NCBI GenBank assembly: GCA_023388055.1
Contig: JAEWGW010000037.1
Span: 1 to 64,000 of the forward strand
Source: Bacillota bacterium
Lineage (GTDB): Bacteria; Bacillota; Bacilli; Paenibacillales; NBRC-103111
Direction of reading: 5' to 3'
Length of the DNA: 64,000 bases
The notes under the pieces were generated by a model. The model saw only the letters and a program-made list of their open reading frames with translations, did no database searches and had not been told where the DNA came from. Made by a program: the position numbers and the translations under genes. Shown piece by piece: positions 1-7,693 of the stretch; position 1 is the stretch's first letter; every line of letters starts with the position of its first letter.

Positions 1-147
1 CCACTTAAGGGCAGCTTTCACCATCTTTTCGTCCCTTGCTTCGTTACTTTCGCTTGACGTACCCCCGGTACGCCTGCGCAAAAGTGCCTTGCCTGGAACG
101 AAAATCCGGCAAAATCTGCTCCCTTCGAAGTTTGAAGACAGCCCCTA
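1..147. repeat. Long palindromic repeat, copy 1 (cut by window edge)
   Basis: This aligns base for base, with no gap over its first 140 or so positions, to the element at 7522-7678 (offset 7535). The centre GTACCCCCGGTAC and the flanking GCTTGACG and AAAGTGCCTTGCCTGGAACGAAAAT blocks match. About the first 14 bases lie outside the window. The element is one imperfect palindrome, with ACTTT.. and CAAAAGT and then TTTTCG and CGAAAA pairing around the centre. It ends 7 bp beyond the lpd stop codon, so an lpd transcript would carry it as a long hairpin. It looks like a MITE or other non-coding palindromic repeat; no coding sequence is present. Confidence 0.7.
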
Positions 148-154
148 ATGCGTA

Positions 155-1576
155 TTAAGCGTTGATCATTCTGCCGTCCACAGCCATCATGGCTTCAGCC
201 AAAGCCTCGGACATGGTGGGATGGGGATGGATGACAGAGCCGACCTCCCAGGGGGTAGCATTCAAGAGCTGTGCCAGCGCAGCCTCGGAGATCAGATCCG
301 TCACCTGGGCGCCGATCATATGCACCCCGAGTATATCTCCCGACTCCTTGTCGGCCACAACCTTCACGAAGCCGTCCGAATCCCCGTGGACCAGCGCCTT
401 GCCCAAGGCCTTAAAGCTGAATTTGCCCGTTTTAACTGTGTACCCCTTCTCCATAGCCTGAACCTCCGTCCAGCCTACGCTGGCAATCTCCGGACGCCCG
501 TACACACAGCGGGGGATCAGGTGATCGGCATAACCGGCAGGCTTCATCCCGGCAAAATGCTCTACCGCCAGAATCCCTTCATGGCTGGCCGCATGGGCAA
601 GCTGCATGCCTCCGATTACATCGCCGATGGCGTAAATATGGGGTTCTCCGGTCTGCATCCACTCATTGACCCGGATGACACCCCGCTCCACTTTCACATC
701 GGTATTTTCCAGCCCCAGCCCTTCCACATTGGCCTGCCGTCCCACACTCACCAGGACACGCTCACAGCCAAGCTCCAGCATCTCTCCGTTCCGCTCCGCC
801 TTCAAGGTTACGCCTTGACCATCCTTAACGACGGTTTCTGCCAACACCTGAGCGCCGGTTATTACTTTGATGCCCCGCTTTTTGAAAAGGCGCTCCAACT
901 CCTTGGAAACGTCCGCATCCTCATAAGGGACAAGCCGCGGGCCATATTCCACAATGGTGACCTCCACACCGAAGTCATGGAGAAGGGATGCCCATTCCAC
1001 ACCAATAACACCGCCCCCGATAATCAGCATCGTGCGGGGCAGAGTTTCCATTTGGAGGGCATGATCGCTGTTCAAGATAAGCTCCCCGTCCGTTTCCAGC
1101 CCCGGCAGCTGGCGCGGACGGGAGCCGGTAGCCAGAATCAGCTGCGCCGGCACCAGATTCTCCGTTTCCCCATCCGGCAGCTCCACAGCCACCGCACCGC
1201 TGCGCGGCGAAAAAATGGAAGGTCCGATGACCCTGCCGTTGCCGGTATATACGTCGATCTTGTTCTTTTTCATCAAAAATTGAACGCCCTTATGCAGCTG
1301 GTCCACAATGCTCTGCTTACGCTCCAGCACCTTGGGAAAATGGACGGACACGCTGCCGGCGGTAATGCCGAAGCTTTCGGACTCCCGCATGGCATGGGCC
1401 AGCTCCGCACTGCGGAGCAGCGCTTTCGTCGGAATACAGCCCCGGTGCAGACAGGTTCCCCCCAGCTTGTCCCGCTCCACAATGGCAACGGATTTGCCCA
1501 GCTGGGCTGCCCGGATCGCCGCCACATATCCGCCGGTGCCGCCTCCAAGCACCACTACATCATATTGCTTTGTCAT
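155..1576 (-). CDS. lpdA: Dihydrolipoyl dehydrogenase (E3)
   Basis: This FAD flavoprotein of 473 aa reoxidises the lipoyl arm of 2-oxoacid dehydrogenase complexes and passes electrons to NAD. Visible features are the N-terminal FAD-binding GGGTGG motif, the redox pair C42/C47 in GGTCLHRGCIPT, a central NAD Rossmann motif (IIGGGVIGVE), and the C-terminal HPHPTMSEAL segment carrying the catalytic His. The ATG at 1574-1576 is chosen because GGAGGG sits 7-8 bases upstream; longer versions lack a site. In Bacillus the gene near spo0A/recN is the E3 of the branched-chain 2-oxoacid complex, next to ptb-bcd-buk. Downstream genes are off the window, so the specific complex is an inference. It is divergent from aspA. 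Confidence 0.93.
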   Translation of the reverse strand: MTKQYDVVVLGGGTGGYVAAIRAAQLGKSVAIVERDKLGGTCLHRGCIPTKALLRSAELAHAMRESESFGITAGSVSVHFPKVLERKQSIVDQLHKGVQFLMKKNKIDVYTGNGRVIGPSIFSPRSGAVAVELPDGETENLVPAQLILATGSRPRQLPGLETDGELILNSDHALQMETLPRTMLIIGGGVIGVEWASLLHDFGVEVTIVEYGPRLVPYEDADVSKELERLFKKRGIKVITGAQVLAETVVKDGQGVTLKAERNGEMLELGCERVLVSVGRQANVEGLGLENTDVKVERGVIRVNEWMQTGEPHIYAIGDVIGGMQLAHAASHEGILAVEHFAGMKPAGYADHLIPRCVYGRPEIASVGWTEVQAMEKGYTVKTGKFSFKALGKALVHGDSDGFVKVVADKESGDILGVHMIGAQVTDLISEAALAQLLNATPWEVGSVIHPHPTMSEALAEAMMAVDGRMINA

Positions 1577-1609
1577 TCGCGGTCCCTCCAGAAAATTAAT
1601 CATCACCTT

Positions 1610-1637
1610 AGCATACACTATTGGGAATTGTAAGCAA
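1610..1637 (-). promoter_or_regulatory. Possible sigma-A promoter for lpd
   Basis: On the minus strand a TTGCTT box (1632-1637) and a TATGCT box (1610-1615) are separated by 16 bp, placed about 35 bp before the lpd start. Two mismatches per box make this a moderate candidate only. Confidence 0.35.
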
Positions 1638-1776
1638 ACTGCGCCTCATTTTATTCTTTTTTTCAAGGGGATTTCTGGTATAAAATAACCTTATAGCATC
1701 TCTCACTCCCGGACCCTGTTGTCTGGTATGATAGAGGCAATTAACCTTCATTTTTTGATGTGATAGGAGTGGTCCC

Positions 1777-3189
1777 ATGCTGACCGCCAATCCGGAATTC
1801 CGCACCGAAACCGACCTCTTAGGCTCCATGATCCTTCCGGCGGATGTTTTATACGGCATTCATACCTGGCGGGCCATGGACAATTTCCCCGTCAGCGGCA
1901 GACCGGTGAATCCCCGCCTGATCTCGGCTATCGTACTGGTCAAACAAGCTGCGGCTATGGCCAATCGCAAACTGGGGCTTCTGCCGGCGGATGTGGCCGA
2001 TGCCATCCTTTATGCCTGCACCCAGGTGCAGTCAGGTGAGTACAAAAGCTCGTTTCCCGTCGATGCCCTCCAGGGCGGAGCGGGCACCTCCACCAACATG
2101 AATGTGAACGAGGTGCTGGCCAATCTCGCCATCCTCCGGCTGGGCGGAAAGCCAGGTGAATATAGCCGGGTTCATCCTTTAGACCACGTAAACCTGGGGC
2201 AATCCACCAACGATGTGTATCCCACAGCTTTACGTATCGCGGCCATCCGTTTGCTCCGGCCCTTGGCCAATGCCTTTGCCTCCCTTCAGGAAGCGCTCCA
2301 GGAAAAAGAGGAGGCCTTCGCCCATGTGCTGAGACTGGGGCGGACCCAGCTGATGGACGCCCTGCCGATGACCACCGGACAAGGCTTCGGGGCTTACGCC
2401 AAGGCAGTAGCCCGGGACCGCTGGCGGCTCTACAAGGTAGAGGAGCGGCTGCGGGAGGTCAATATCGGCGGAACCGCCATCGGTACAGGACTGAACGCGC
2501 CTCTGAAATACACCTTCACCGTAACTGAGCTTCTTCAGGAGCTTTCCGGACTGGGACTGGCCCGCAGCGAGTTCCCCATGGACCCCACCCAGAACATGGA
2601 TGTGTTCGTGGAGGTATCGGGCCTGCTGAAGGCGGCTGCCGTTAATTTGTTGAAGATATCAGGCGATCTTCGGCTGCTTGCTTCTGGCCCCTCCGGTGGC
2701 TTGGGTGAGCTGAAGCTGCCTGCCGTACAGGCCGGCTCCTCCATTATGCCGGGCAAGGTAAACCCGGTTATGGCCGAAATGACAGGGCAAACCGCCATGC
2801 GCGTCATTGCCAATGATACAGCCATCACGCTGGCTGCCATGAACGGGCAATTGGAGTTGAACGCCTTCTCGCCTCTGATTGCGGAATCCCTTCTGGAATC
2901 CCTGGAAGTGCTTACAAGCGCAGTGACCCTTTTTGAGGAAAAATGTATCCGCGGACTGGAAGCAAACGCCGCCATATCTGCTGAGCGGGTGGAAATGTCC
3001 TCAGCTTTGGCCACGGCTCTGGTGGATTATATCGGCTACGAAGCCGCGGCACGCATCGCCAAACAAGCGCAGTCCGAAAGCATTCCTGTTCGGGAAGCCC
3101 TCATCCGCGAAGGTTTGATGACCACCCAGGAGGCAGAGCGGGTCCTGAGCCCGCGCCAAATTACCAAACCCGGAATTCCGGGCAAATGA
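1777..3189 (+). CDS. aspA: Aspartate ammonia-lyase family protein paired with hydF
   Basis: A 470-aa member of the fumarase/aspartase superfamily, which reversibly deaminates aspartate to fumarate and ammonia. The three signature regions are present: the STNMNVNEVLAN stretch near residue 107, GQSTNDVYPTA, and the superfamily signature GSSIMPGKVNP near residue 326. The N-terminal YGIHTWRAMDNFPVSG is typical of aspartases rather than fumarases. AGGAG at 1765-1769 precedes the ATG. Only 16 bp separate its stop from hydF, so the two are almost certainly cotranscribed. The pairing suggests a supporting role in H-cluster assembly, for example ammonia supply, but that is inference; plain aspartate catabolism is the alternative. 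Confidence 0.85.
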   Translation: MLTANPEFRTETDLLGSMILPADVLYGIHTWRAMDNFPVSGRPVNPRLISAIVLVKQAAAMANRKLGLLPADVADAILYACTQVQSGEYKSSFPVDALQGGAGTSTNMNVNEVLANLAILRLGGKPGEYSRVHPLDHVNLGQSTNDVYPTALRIAAIRLLRPLANAFASLQEALQEKEEAFAHVLRLGRTQLMDALPMTTGQGFGAYAKAVARDRWRLYKVEERLREVNIGGTAIGTGLNAPLKYTFTVTELLQELSGLGLARSEFPMDPTQNMDVFVEVSGLLKAAAVNLLKISGDLRLLASGPSGGLGELKLPAVQAGSSIMPGKVNPVMAEMTGQTAMRVIANDTAITLAAMNGQLELNAFSPLIAESLLESLEVLTSAVTLFEEKCIRGLEANAAISAERVEMSSALATALVDYIGYEAAARIAKQAQSESIPVREALIREGLMTTQEAERVLSPRQITKPGIPGK

Positions 3190-3205
3190 AAGGGGAAGCC
3201 GGATC

Positions 3206-4438
3206 ATGAGCATGAATTCAACCCCCCGGTCCAACCGCGTCCACATCGCCCTGTTCGGCAAGCGGAATGCGGGAAAGTCCAGTCTGATCAACGCGATAAC
3301 CAAGCAGGAAACCGCCGTGGTTTCGCCTGTGAAGGGCACCACCACCGATCCAGTATACAAATCCATGGAGCTGCTGCCGCTTGGGCCTGTGGTCTTTATT
3401 GATACGGCAGGACTTGACGATGAAGGAGAGCTTGGCGAGCTCCGGAAGCGCAAAACGCTGGAGGTGGTGGAAAAAACGGATCTGGCTCTTCTGGTGGTAG
3501 ACGCGGAGGAAGGCGTAAGCGATTTTGACATATCCTTGGCGGCTTATCTGCGCCAGAAGAAAATTCCTTCATTGGGCGTCCTGAATAAAATTGATCTGGA
3601 GGCAGGCTCTGAGCCTCTTCTCAAGGAAATGCGGGAAAAACTTGAGCTTGCGGTGTACGCCGTCTCCGCCGCCAGCGGCAAAGGCATCAACGAGCTGCGT
3701 AAGGCGATGGGAGAAGCTGTTCCCGATGAGGAGGACAAGTTCAAGATTGTAGGGGATCTGGTGCGGCCCGGAGATTTTGTGGTCCTGGTGACTCCTATTG
3801 ATAAGGCTGCCCCCAAGGGAAGGCTCATTCTCCCCCAGCAGCAGACCATCCGGGATATCCTGGAGGCGGATGCCATTGCGGTGGTGACAAAGGAATATGA
3901 ATTAAAGGAGACTCTGGAGCGCCTTGGAACCAAACCCGCATTGGTGATTACCGACTCCCAGGCGTTCTTGAAGGTGGCGGCGGATACGCCGAAGGATGTT
4001 CCGCTGACCTCCTTCTCCATTTTGTTTGCCAGGCACAAGGGAGATTTGGCTGAGCTGGTCCGCGGCGCCCGGGCGCTGGAGAAGCTCCAGGACGGGGATA
4101 AGATTCTGCTGGCTGAAGCCTGCACCCATCACCAGCAATCCGATGATATCGGCCGGGTCAAAATCCCCCGCTGGATCCGCCAGAATACGGGCAAGGAGCT
4201 GCATTTCGAACATGCCAGCGGCTATACCTTTCCGGGCAATATTACCGATTATTCGCTGATTGTCCATTGCGGCTCCTGTATGCTGAACCGAAGATCCATG
4301 CTGCACAGGATTGCCCAGGCGGTGGATGCCGGCGTACCCATTGTCAATTACGGGGTGCTGATCGCGTATGTACAGGGAATATTCCCGCGAGCCATCGAAA
4401 TGTTTCCATTAGCGCGGTTGGAATGGGACGAAGCTTGA
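3206..4438 (+). CDS. hydF: [FeFe]-hydrogenase H-cluster maturation GTPase HydF
   Basis: A 410-aa scaffold GTPase on which the 2Fe subcluster of [FeFe]-hydrogenase is assembled before transfer to HydA. It has an N-terminal Era-like G domain: P-loop GKRNAGKS at 18-25, DTAGLDDEG at 66-74, NKID at 127-130. A dimerisation region follows, then a C-terminal cluster domain with the HydF-specific ligands C306-x-H308 and H354-C355-xx-C358. Length and all motifs are normal, so the gene looks intact. The partner radical-SAM maturases HydE and HydG and the hydrogenase itself are not in this window. It follows aspA by 16 bp with GGGGAAG as ribosome site; a second ATG six bases downstream is possible. Confidence 0.93.
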   Translation: MSMNSTPRSNRVHIALFGKRNAGKSSLINAITKQETAVVSPVKGTTTDPVYKSMELLPLGPVVFIDTAGLDDEGELGELRKRKTLEVVEKTDLALLVVDAEEGVSDFDISLAAYLRQKKIPSLGVLNKIDLEAGSEPLLKEMREKLELAVYAVSAASGKGINELRKAMGEAVPDEEDKFKIVGDLVRPGDFVVLVTPIDKAAPKGRLILPQQQTIRDILEADAIAVVTKEYELKETLERLGTKPALVITDSQAFLKVAADTPKDVPLTSFSILFARHKGDLAELVRGARALEKLQDGDKILLAEACTHHQQSDDIGRVKIPRWIRQNTGKELHFEHASGYTFPGNITDYSLIVHCGSCMLNRRSMLHRIAQAVDAGVPIVNYGVLIAYVQGIFPRAIEMFPLARLEWDEA

Positions 4439-4529
4439 TTAACTTTCTTTAGGGAAGAATGCCGCATCCGCAGAAATGGCATCCTAAATATGTGCTTTGC
4501 GCATTCGTCCCATAAGGAGGAGACCATCT

Positions 4530-4814
4530 ATGACTGAATATCTTCAGCACCAAGAGCGGCTGGAGCATGTGCTCACTAGCGTAAACGAAGCCATTCACGA
4601 GCTCAATCAGGCCCGGGAGGAAGCGGCAAAAGCCCAAGCCTCCGCAGATCCGGAGGACCGTCGTCACGCGTGGGCCAAGCTGGAGCAAGCAGAGCGCCGG
4701 GCTGCCGAGGCCAAAACCCAGCTGATGTCAGAAGCGAACAACTCCCAGGAGCAGCAGGTGCTGCAGAATCTCCAGGAGCTGGAGGATGCCATTTCCAGCG
4801 CCCGCCAATATTAG
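4530..4814 (+). CDS. Small hydrophilic coiled-coil protein, unknown function
   Basis: Not recognised as a named family. This 94-aa protein is very rich in Glu, Gln and Ala, with heptad-like spacing over most of its length (HQERLEHVLTSVNEAIHEL and onward), consistent with an extended alpha-helical coiled coil. There is no signal peptide, cysteine or membrane segment. AAGGAGGAG lies just upstream of the ATG at 4530, which fixes this start over an in-frame codon at 4497. It follows hydF by 91 bp on the same strand and ends before a strong bidirectional terminator, so it could be the last gene of the aspA-hydF unit. Confidence 0.7.
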   Translation: MTEYLQHQERLEHVLTSVNEAIHELNQAREEAAKAQASADPEDRRHAWAKLEQAERRAAEAKTQLMSEANNSQEQQVLQNLQELEDAISSARQY

Positions 4815-4855
4815 ACTCTCCATGGTAAATCGTAAAGCTATGCCAAAACACAGCA

Positions 4856-4894
4856 AAGCGGCGGCACGTTAGGACGTGTCCGCCGCTCTCTTTT
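4856..4894. terminator. Bidirectional terminator
   Basis: The stem AGCGGCGG / CCGCCGCT, extended by CACG / CGTG across a short loop, is followed by CTCTTTTTT on the plus strand. It lies between the convergent small coiled-coil gene and the nitroreductase gene. Confidence 0.85.
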
Positions 4895-5548
4895 TTATTC
4901 CAAGGGTGTAGAAATCGGGTAGATAAGCTTCTCCAGCGGCAGCCTGGGTGACTGATGGGGCGGCTCATCCGAAATCCCGATGGAGACCAGCATAGCCGGC
5001 ACATACCGGGCATCAATGTTGAAGGCATGGGAAAAGGCCGCGGCATCAAAGCCGGTCATCGGTACAGAGTCGTAGCCCATCGCCTTGGCAGCCAGCATAA
5101 GCTGCATGGAGATGAGGCCCGCATTCAGCATGGCATGGTCCCGGCCGAATTGCTCACCTCTGGTATCATACACATGATTGATGTTGGCGATCTGGCGGGT
5201 GGCCAGCTCGTTGGACATACCTCCCGCTTCAGCAAGCTGCGCGTAGACCGTTTTGGCGTTCCGATTCGCCTGAAGATCTCCCAATACGGCTACCGTCACA
5301 GCGCTCTCCAGAATCTGCTTCTGGCTGTTGGCAATGGGAAAAAGCGTCTCTTTGTCCGCTTGCTCCTGTATCACCGCCAGCTTCCAGTGCTGAAGATTCC
5401 ATGCGGATGGGGCGTGATGGGCAATCTCCAGAATCTGCCGGAGGTCCGACTCGGGGATAACGGCCCCTTTTTTGTAGCGGCGTACGGAATGCCGGTCGAG
5501 GATCATCCGGGTGAAGGCAGCACCTGCCTCCTGCTGCAATTGGGTCAT
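4895..5548 (-). CDS. Nitroreductase family protein
   Basis: A 217-aa flavin-dependent oxidoreductase of the nitroreductase fold. Such homodimers bind FMN and use NAD(P)H to reduce nitroaromatics, quinones or flavins. Evidence is the N-terminal FMN-phosphate motif DRHSVRRYK, the APSAWNLQHWKL segment corresponding to the family's (A)PSxxNxQPW signature, and the C-terminal VPAMLVSIGISDEPPHQSPRLPLEKL segment typical of the family. GAGGAGAAAGGGG precedes the ATG. It is 33 bp downstream of trxA on the same strand and may be part of the Rrf2-trxA unit, which would make it a redox-stress gene. Its natural substrate cannot be read from sequence. Confidence 0.88.
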   Translation of the reverse strand: MTQLQQEAGAAFTRMILDRHSVRRYKKGAVIPESDLRQILEIAHHAPSAWNLQHWKLAVIQEQADKETLFPIANSQKQILESAVTVAVLGDLQANRNAKTVYAQLAEAGGMSNELATRQIANINHVYDTRGEQFGRDHAMLNAGLISMQLMLAAKAMGYDSVPMTGFDAAAFSHAFNIDARYVPAMLVSIGISDEPPHQSPRLPLEKLIYPISTPLE

Positions 5549-5581
5549 ATAGAATGCCCCTTTCTCCTCATGTCCGGATGA

Positions 5582-5899
5582 TTAAGCGTGTTTTTCGATG
5601 AGTGCTTCCAGGGAAGCCAGCGATTGCACACCCACTACCTTGTCTACCGGTGTTCCGTTTTTGAACAGGATCAGGGTAGGGATGCTCATTACGCCGAATT
5701 TGCCTGCTGTTTCGGGATTTTCATCCACATTGGTCTTGGCGACAGTAGCCTTCGCTGCAGGGTTGGCAGCCAGTTCATCCAGAACAGGTGCGATCATCCG
5801 GCAGGGTCCGCACCACGGTGCCCAGAAATCCACCAATACCAAACCGTCTTGCCCTACTTCCGATTGGAACGTTGCATCTGTAATATGTTTAACCGCCAT
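5582..5899 (-). CDS. trxA: Thioredoxin
   Basis: A 105-aa cytoplasmic dithiol oxidoreductase that reduces protein disulfides and is recharged by thioredoxin reductase. The active site WCGPC (C30, C33) lies in VLVDFWAPWCGPCRMIAPVL, and the cis-proline loop is MSIPTL. Length is standard. The ATG at 5897-5899 is favoured because AAGGAG lies nine bases upstream; a TTG two codons earlier is less likely. Its start overlaps the end of the Rrf2 gene by 11 bases, implying translational coupling and shared control. This may be a second, stress-regulated thioredoxin rather than the housekeeping one. Confidence 0.93.
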   Translation of the reverse strand: MAVKHITDATFQSEVGQDGLVLVDFWAPWCGPCRMIAPVLDELAANPAAKATVAKTNVDENPETAGKFGVMSIPTLILFKNGTPVDKVVGVQSLASLEALIEKHA

Positions 5900-6365
5900 G
5901 TTCAAACACTCCTTTTTCTAATGTGGGGGTACCGTCACTTTTTCCTTCATGCAAGCTGCAAATTTGTCCTAGCACCGCCGCGATGGTCCACTTCCTCCAG
6001 TACAGCTCCAGATGGTCCTCTGCCTCATGAAAAAGACCGTCCATCACAGACTGGACATTGGATGCGATCATACAGCCGTTATCCGGGTCTCCCGAGCACC
6101 AGCTGGGCTTAAGAGTCCCTGCACATACAACAGTATAGATCTGCCCCAGGTGGGTGGTTTCCGGGTCGCAATCCAGCATATAGCCGCCCCCGGTTCCTTC
6201 CTTGGTAGCCACAAAGCCGTGGTTCCGCAGAAGACTCATCACCTTCCGCACCCGGGCGGGGTTGGTGCAGACATTATTTGCAATCATCTCACTGGTGGCC
6301 ATATGATCCGACCGGTGGGCCAGCAATACCAGGCTGTGTACGGCAATGGAGAAATCGCTGTTCAT
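5889..6365 (-). CDS. Rrf2 family transcriptional regulator
   Basis: A 158-aa winged-helix repressor of the Rrf2 family. The N-terminal MNSDFSIAVHSLVLLAH and the ANNVCTNPARVRKVMSLLRNHGFV helix-turn-helix are typical, followed by the wing sequence GTGGGYML. Cysteines in VCAGTLKPSWCSGDPDNGC are spaced CX8CX7C, unlike the tighter iron-sulfur triad of IscR/NsrR. A further Cys lies in the recognition region, so redox or thiol sensing is possible but unproven. GGAGG is placed correctly for the ATG at 6365. It is expressed from a consensus promoter carrying an inverted repeat, overlaps trxA, and is therefore probably the autorepressor of the trxA unit. Confidence 0.88.
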   Translation of the reverse strand: MNSDFSIAVHSLVLLAHRSDHMATSEMIANNVCTNPARVRKVMSLLRNHGFVATKEGTGGGYMLDCDPETTHLGQIYTVVCAGTLKPSWCSGDPDNGCMIASNVQSVMDGLFHEAEDHLELYWRKWTIAAVLGQICSLHEGKSDGTPTLEKGVFEHGG

Positions 6366-6384
6366 GTCAGGACACCTCCGATAT

Positions 6385-6407
6385 ACTGTAATTATATTAT
6401 TTACAGT
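6385..6407. promoter_or_regulatory. Inverted-repeat operator, probably for the Rrf2 protein
   Basis: The perfect inverted repeat ACTGTAA-N9-TTACAGT covers the -10 box and half of the spacer of the rrf2-trxA promoter. A repressor bound here would block RNA polymerase. Assignment to the adjacent Rrf2 regulator is by position. Confidence 0.65.
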
Positions 6408-6419
6408 TTCGCGTGTCAA
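6391..6419 (-). promoter_or_regulatory. Consensus sigma-A promoter of rrf2-trxA
   Basis: The minus strand carries TTGACA (6414-6419), exactly 17 bp, then TATAAT (6391-6396): a perfect vegetative promoter. It lies 26 bp ahead of the ATG of the Rrf2 gene. Confidence 0.88.
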
Positions 6420-6484
6420 ATGATTCAGCCATTCTTAGCTTCCCCTGCCGTTTATGAATTATCAGCCTCCAATATGCCTTTACC

Positions 6485-7414
6485 CTAAATCCCAAGTTTC
6501 TTATCCATATCTCCGCGGATATCCCGGAGCAGCTGGAGCGCTGCCTCGATTTCCACCTTCCTGGTAGACACACTCTCCACGCTGCAGCCTACTGGAATTC
6601 CCTTCTCCAACGCAAAATCCATCAGCTCATCCATAATTTTGCGCACCAAGCTAATGGACTTATCCAGAATATCATGGGAATGGATTAAATCCTGCTCCAG
6701 CCAGCGGGGAAGACTAATCCCCAGCCACTTGATAAATTCCAGGGTCTTTAATGAGCCGCAGGGAGCAAAATTAAACAGGATCGGCACCATTTCCACCTCC
6801 TGCTCCTGGCAGGCGTAATAATAGTCCGACAAAAAATCCTTAGAGGCTTCCACATTATAAATGGCTTGGGAAACGAAAAAGCGGCAGCCGCTTTTCATTT
6901 TCCCGATCACCCTCAGATGTTCATCCCTTGTGTTCATATGGCGCTCCGGTATCATAACTCCCCCCATCAGGAGGTGCGGATAACGGCGCCCGATCTCAAA
7001 GGCCTGAGGAAGAGCAGTTTTCACCGGCTGGGTACTGGAGGAGGCACCGACAAATACGGCACATGCACCCTCCGGCTGCGCGGCCATCCAGTTCTCCAGC
7101 TCCGCGGGATGATATTTACCGGCACTTCTGTACAAGATGGATGGCGTTTGCAGGTGATTCAAGTATGTATTGCGGTAATATCCAGGGTCCAATGCTTCCA
7201 GATACGGAAAAGGCCGGTCTCCCTCCCTGCTGTCTTCCTCCTGAACATCATAAACAATAAGACCGTCAATAGGGAGAGAAGCAATCCGTTCATGCTGTGT
7301 ACGGGCAATGGTGCTCAGCTTTTCCTCCGGTGTGTCCAATTTGGGCGGTGTCATACCATAGGTCAGAATGCCAGTCTGCCTGTTTATAATTTGATTGGCG
7401 AGCTTATGGGACAT
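6485..7414 (-). CDS. Methylenetetrahydrofolate reductase-like protein (atypical)
   Basis: A 309-aa TIM-barrel protein resembling the MetF family, which reduces 5,10-methylene-THF to 5-methyl-THF for methionine synthesis. The pattern of strand-end motifs (LIVYDVQEED early, then GGVMIPER and FFVSQAIYN) and the C-terminal VGCSVESVS fit the superfamily. The first segment and the SQAIYN region differ from classical E. coli or Bacillus MetF, so cofactor use and activity are uncertain. It may be a noncanonical MTHFR or a folate enzyme of another specificity. AAGGAG lies eight bases before the ATG. It sits between spo0A and the Rrf2 unit, and no methionine or SAM riboswitch is visible in its short leader. 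Confidence 0.7.
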   Translation of the reverse strand: MSHKLANQIINRQTGILTYGMTPPKLDTPEEKLSTIARTQHERIASLPIDGLIVYDVQEEDSREGDRPFPYLEALDPGYYRNTYLNHLQTPSILYRSAGKYHPAELENWMAAQPEGACAVFVGASSSTQPVKTALPQAFEIGRRYPHLLMGGVMIPERHMNTRDEHLRVIGKMKSGCRFFVSQAIYNVEASKDFLSDYYYACQEQEVEMVPILFNFAPCGSLKTLEFIKWLGISLPRWLEQDLIHSHDILDKSISLVRKIMDELMDFALEKGIPVGCSVESVSTRKVEIEAALQLLRDIRGDMDKKLGI

Positions 7415-7451
7415 TGAGGGTTCTCCTTGTTTAAATTCACATCCGAATATG

Positions 7452-7501
7452 AAAAAAACCGCCTGTTCATTGGATTAACAGACAACCCAATAAACAAGCG
7501 G
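7452..7501 (-). terminator. Rho-independent terminator downstream of spo0A
   Basis: On the minus strand a 15-bp stem (arms 7487-7501 and 7459-7473, two G-U pairs) is followed by seven T. It lies beyond the palindromic repeat, between spo0A and the metF-like gene, and would end spo0A transcription. A role as an attenuator for the next gene is possible but nothing supports it. Confidence 0.85.
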
Positions 7502-7521
7502 CCTTAGGCTTACTGTTTAAG

Positions 7522-7678
7522 GCGTGTCTAAAAACTCGCTTGAGGGCATCTTACACTGCCTTTTCGCCCCATACTGCGTTACTTTTGCTTGACGTACCCC
7601 CGGTACGCCTTCACAAAAGTGCCTTGCCTGGAACGAAAATTCAGGGTAACCTGCTCCCCTCGGAGTTTTCAGACACAC
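7522..7678. repeat. Long palindromic repeat, copy 2 (complete)
   Basis: A full-length imperfect palindrome. The ends GTGTCTAAAAACTC (7524-7537) and GAGTTTTCAGACAC (7663-7676) pair with one mismatch, the inner blocks TTTTCG/CGAAAA and ACTTTTG/CAAAAGT pair, and the centre is GTACC-CCC-GGTAC. It is inserted between the spo0A stop (7694) and the spo0A terminator (7452-7501). The same element is found at the left edge of the window just after lpd, in the same orientation. It is non-coding, and no target-site duplication is obvious. Confidence 0.8.
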
Positions 7679-7693
7679 CTAGTCCTCTTCCTC

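Noticed and set aside
221..1633. 470-codon open frame on the plus strand opposite lpd
   Set aside because: It is antisense to a clear dihydrolipoyl dehydrogenase and its translation shows no family motif; GC-rich antisense shadow.
7415..7521. SAM riboswitch or methionine leader before the metF-like gene
   Set aside because: The only structure is a simple terminator-type hairpin; no S-box core sequence or alternative pairing was seen and the leader is too short.
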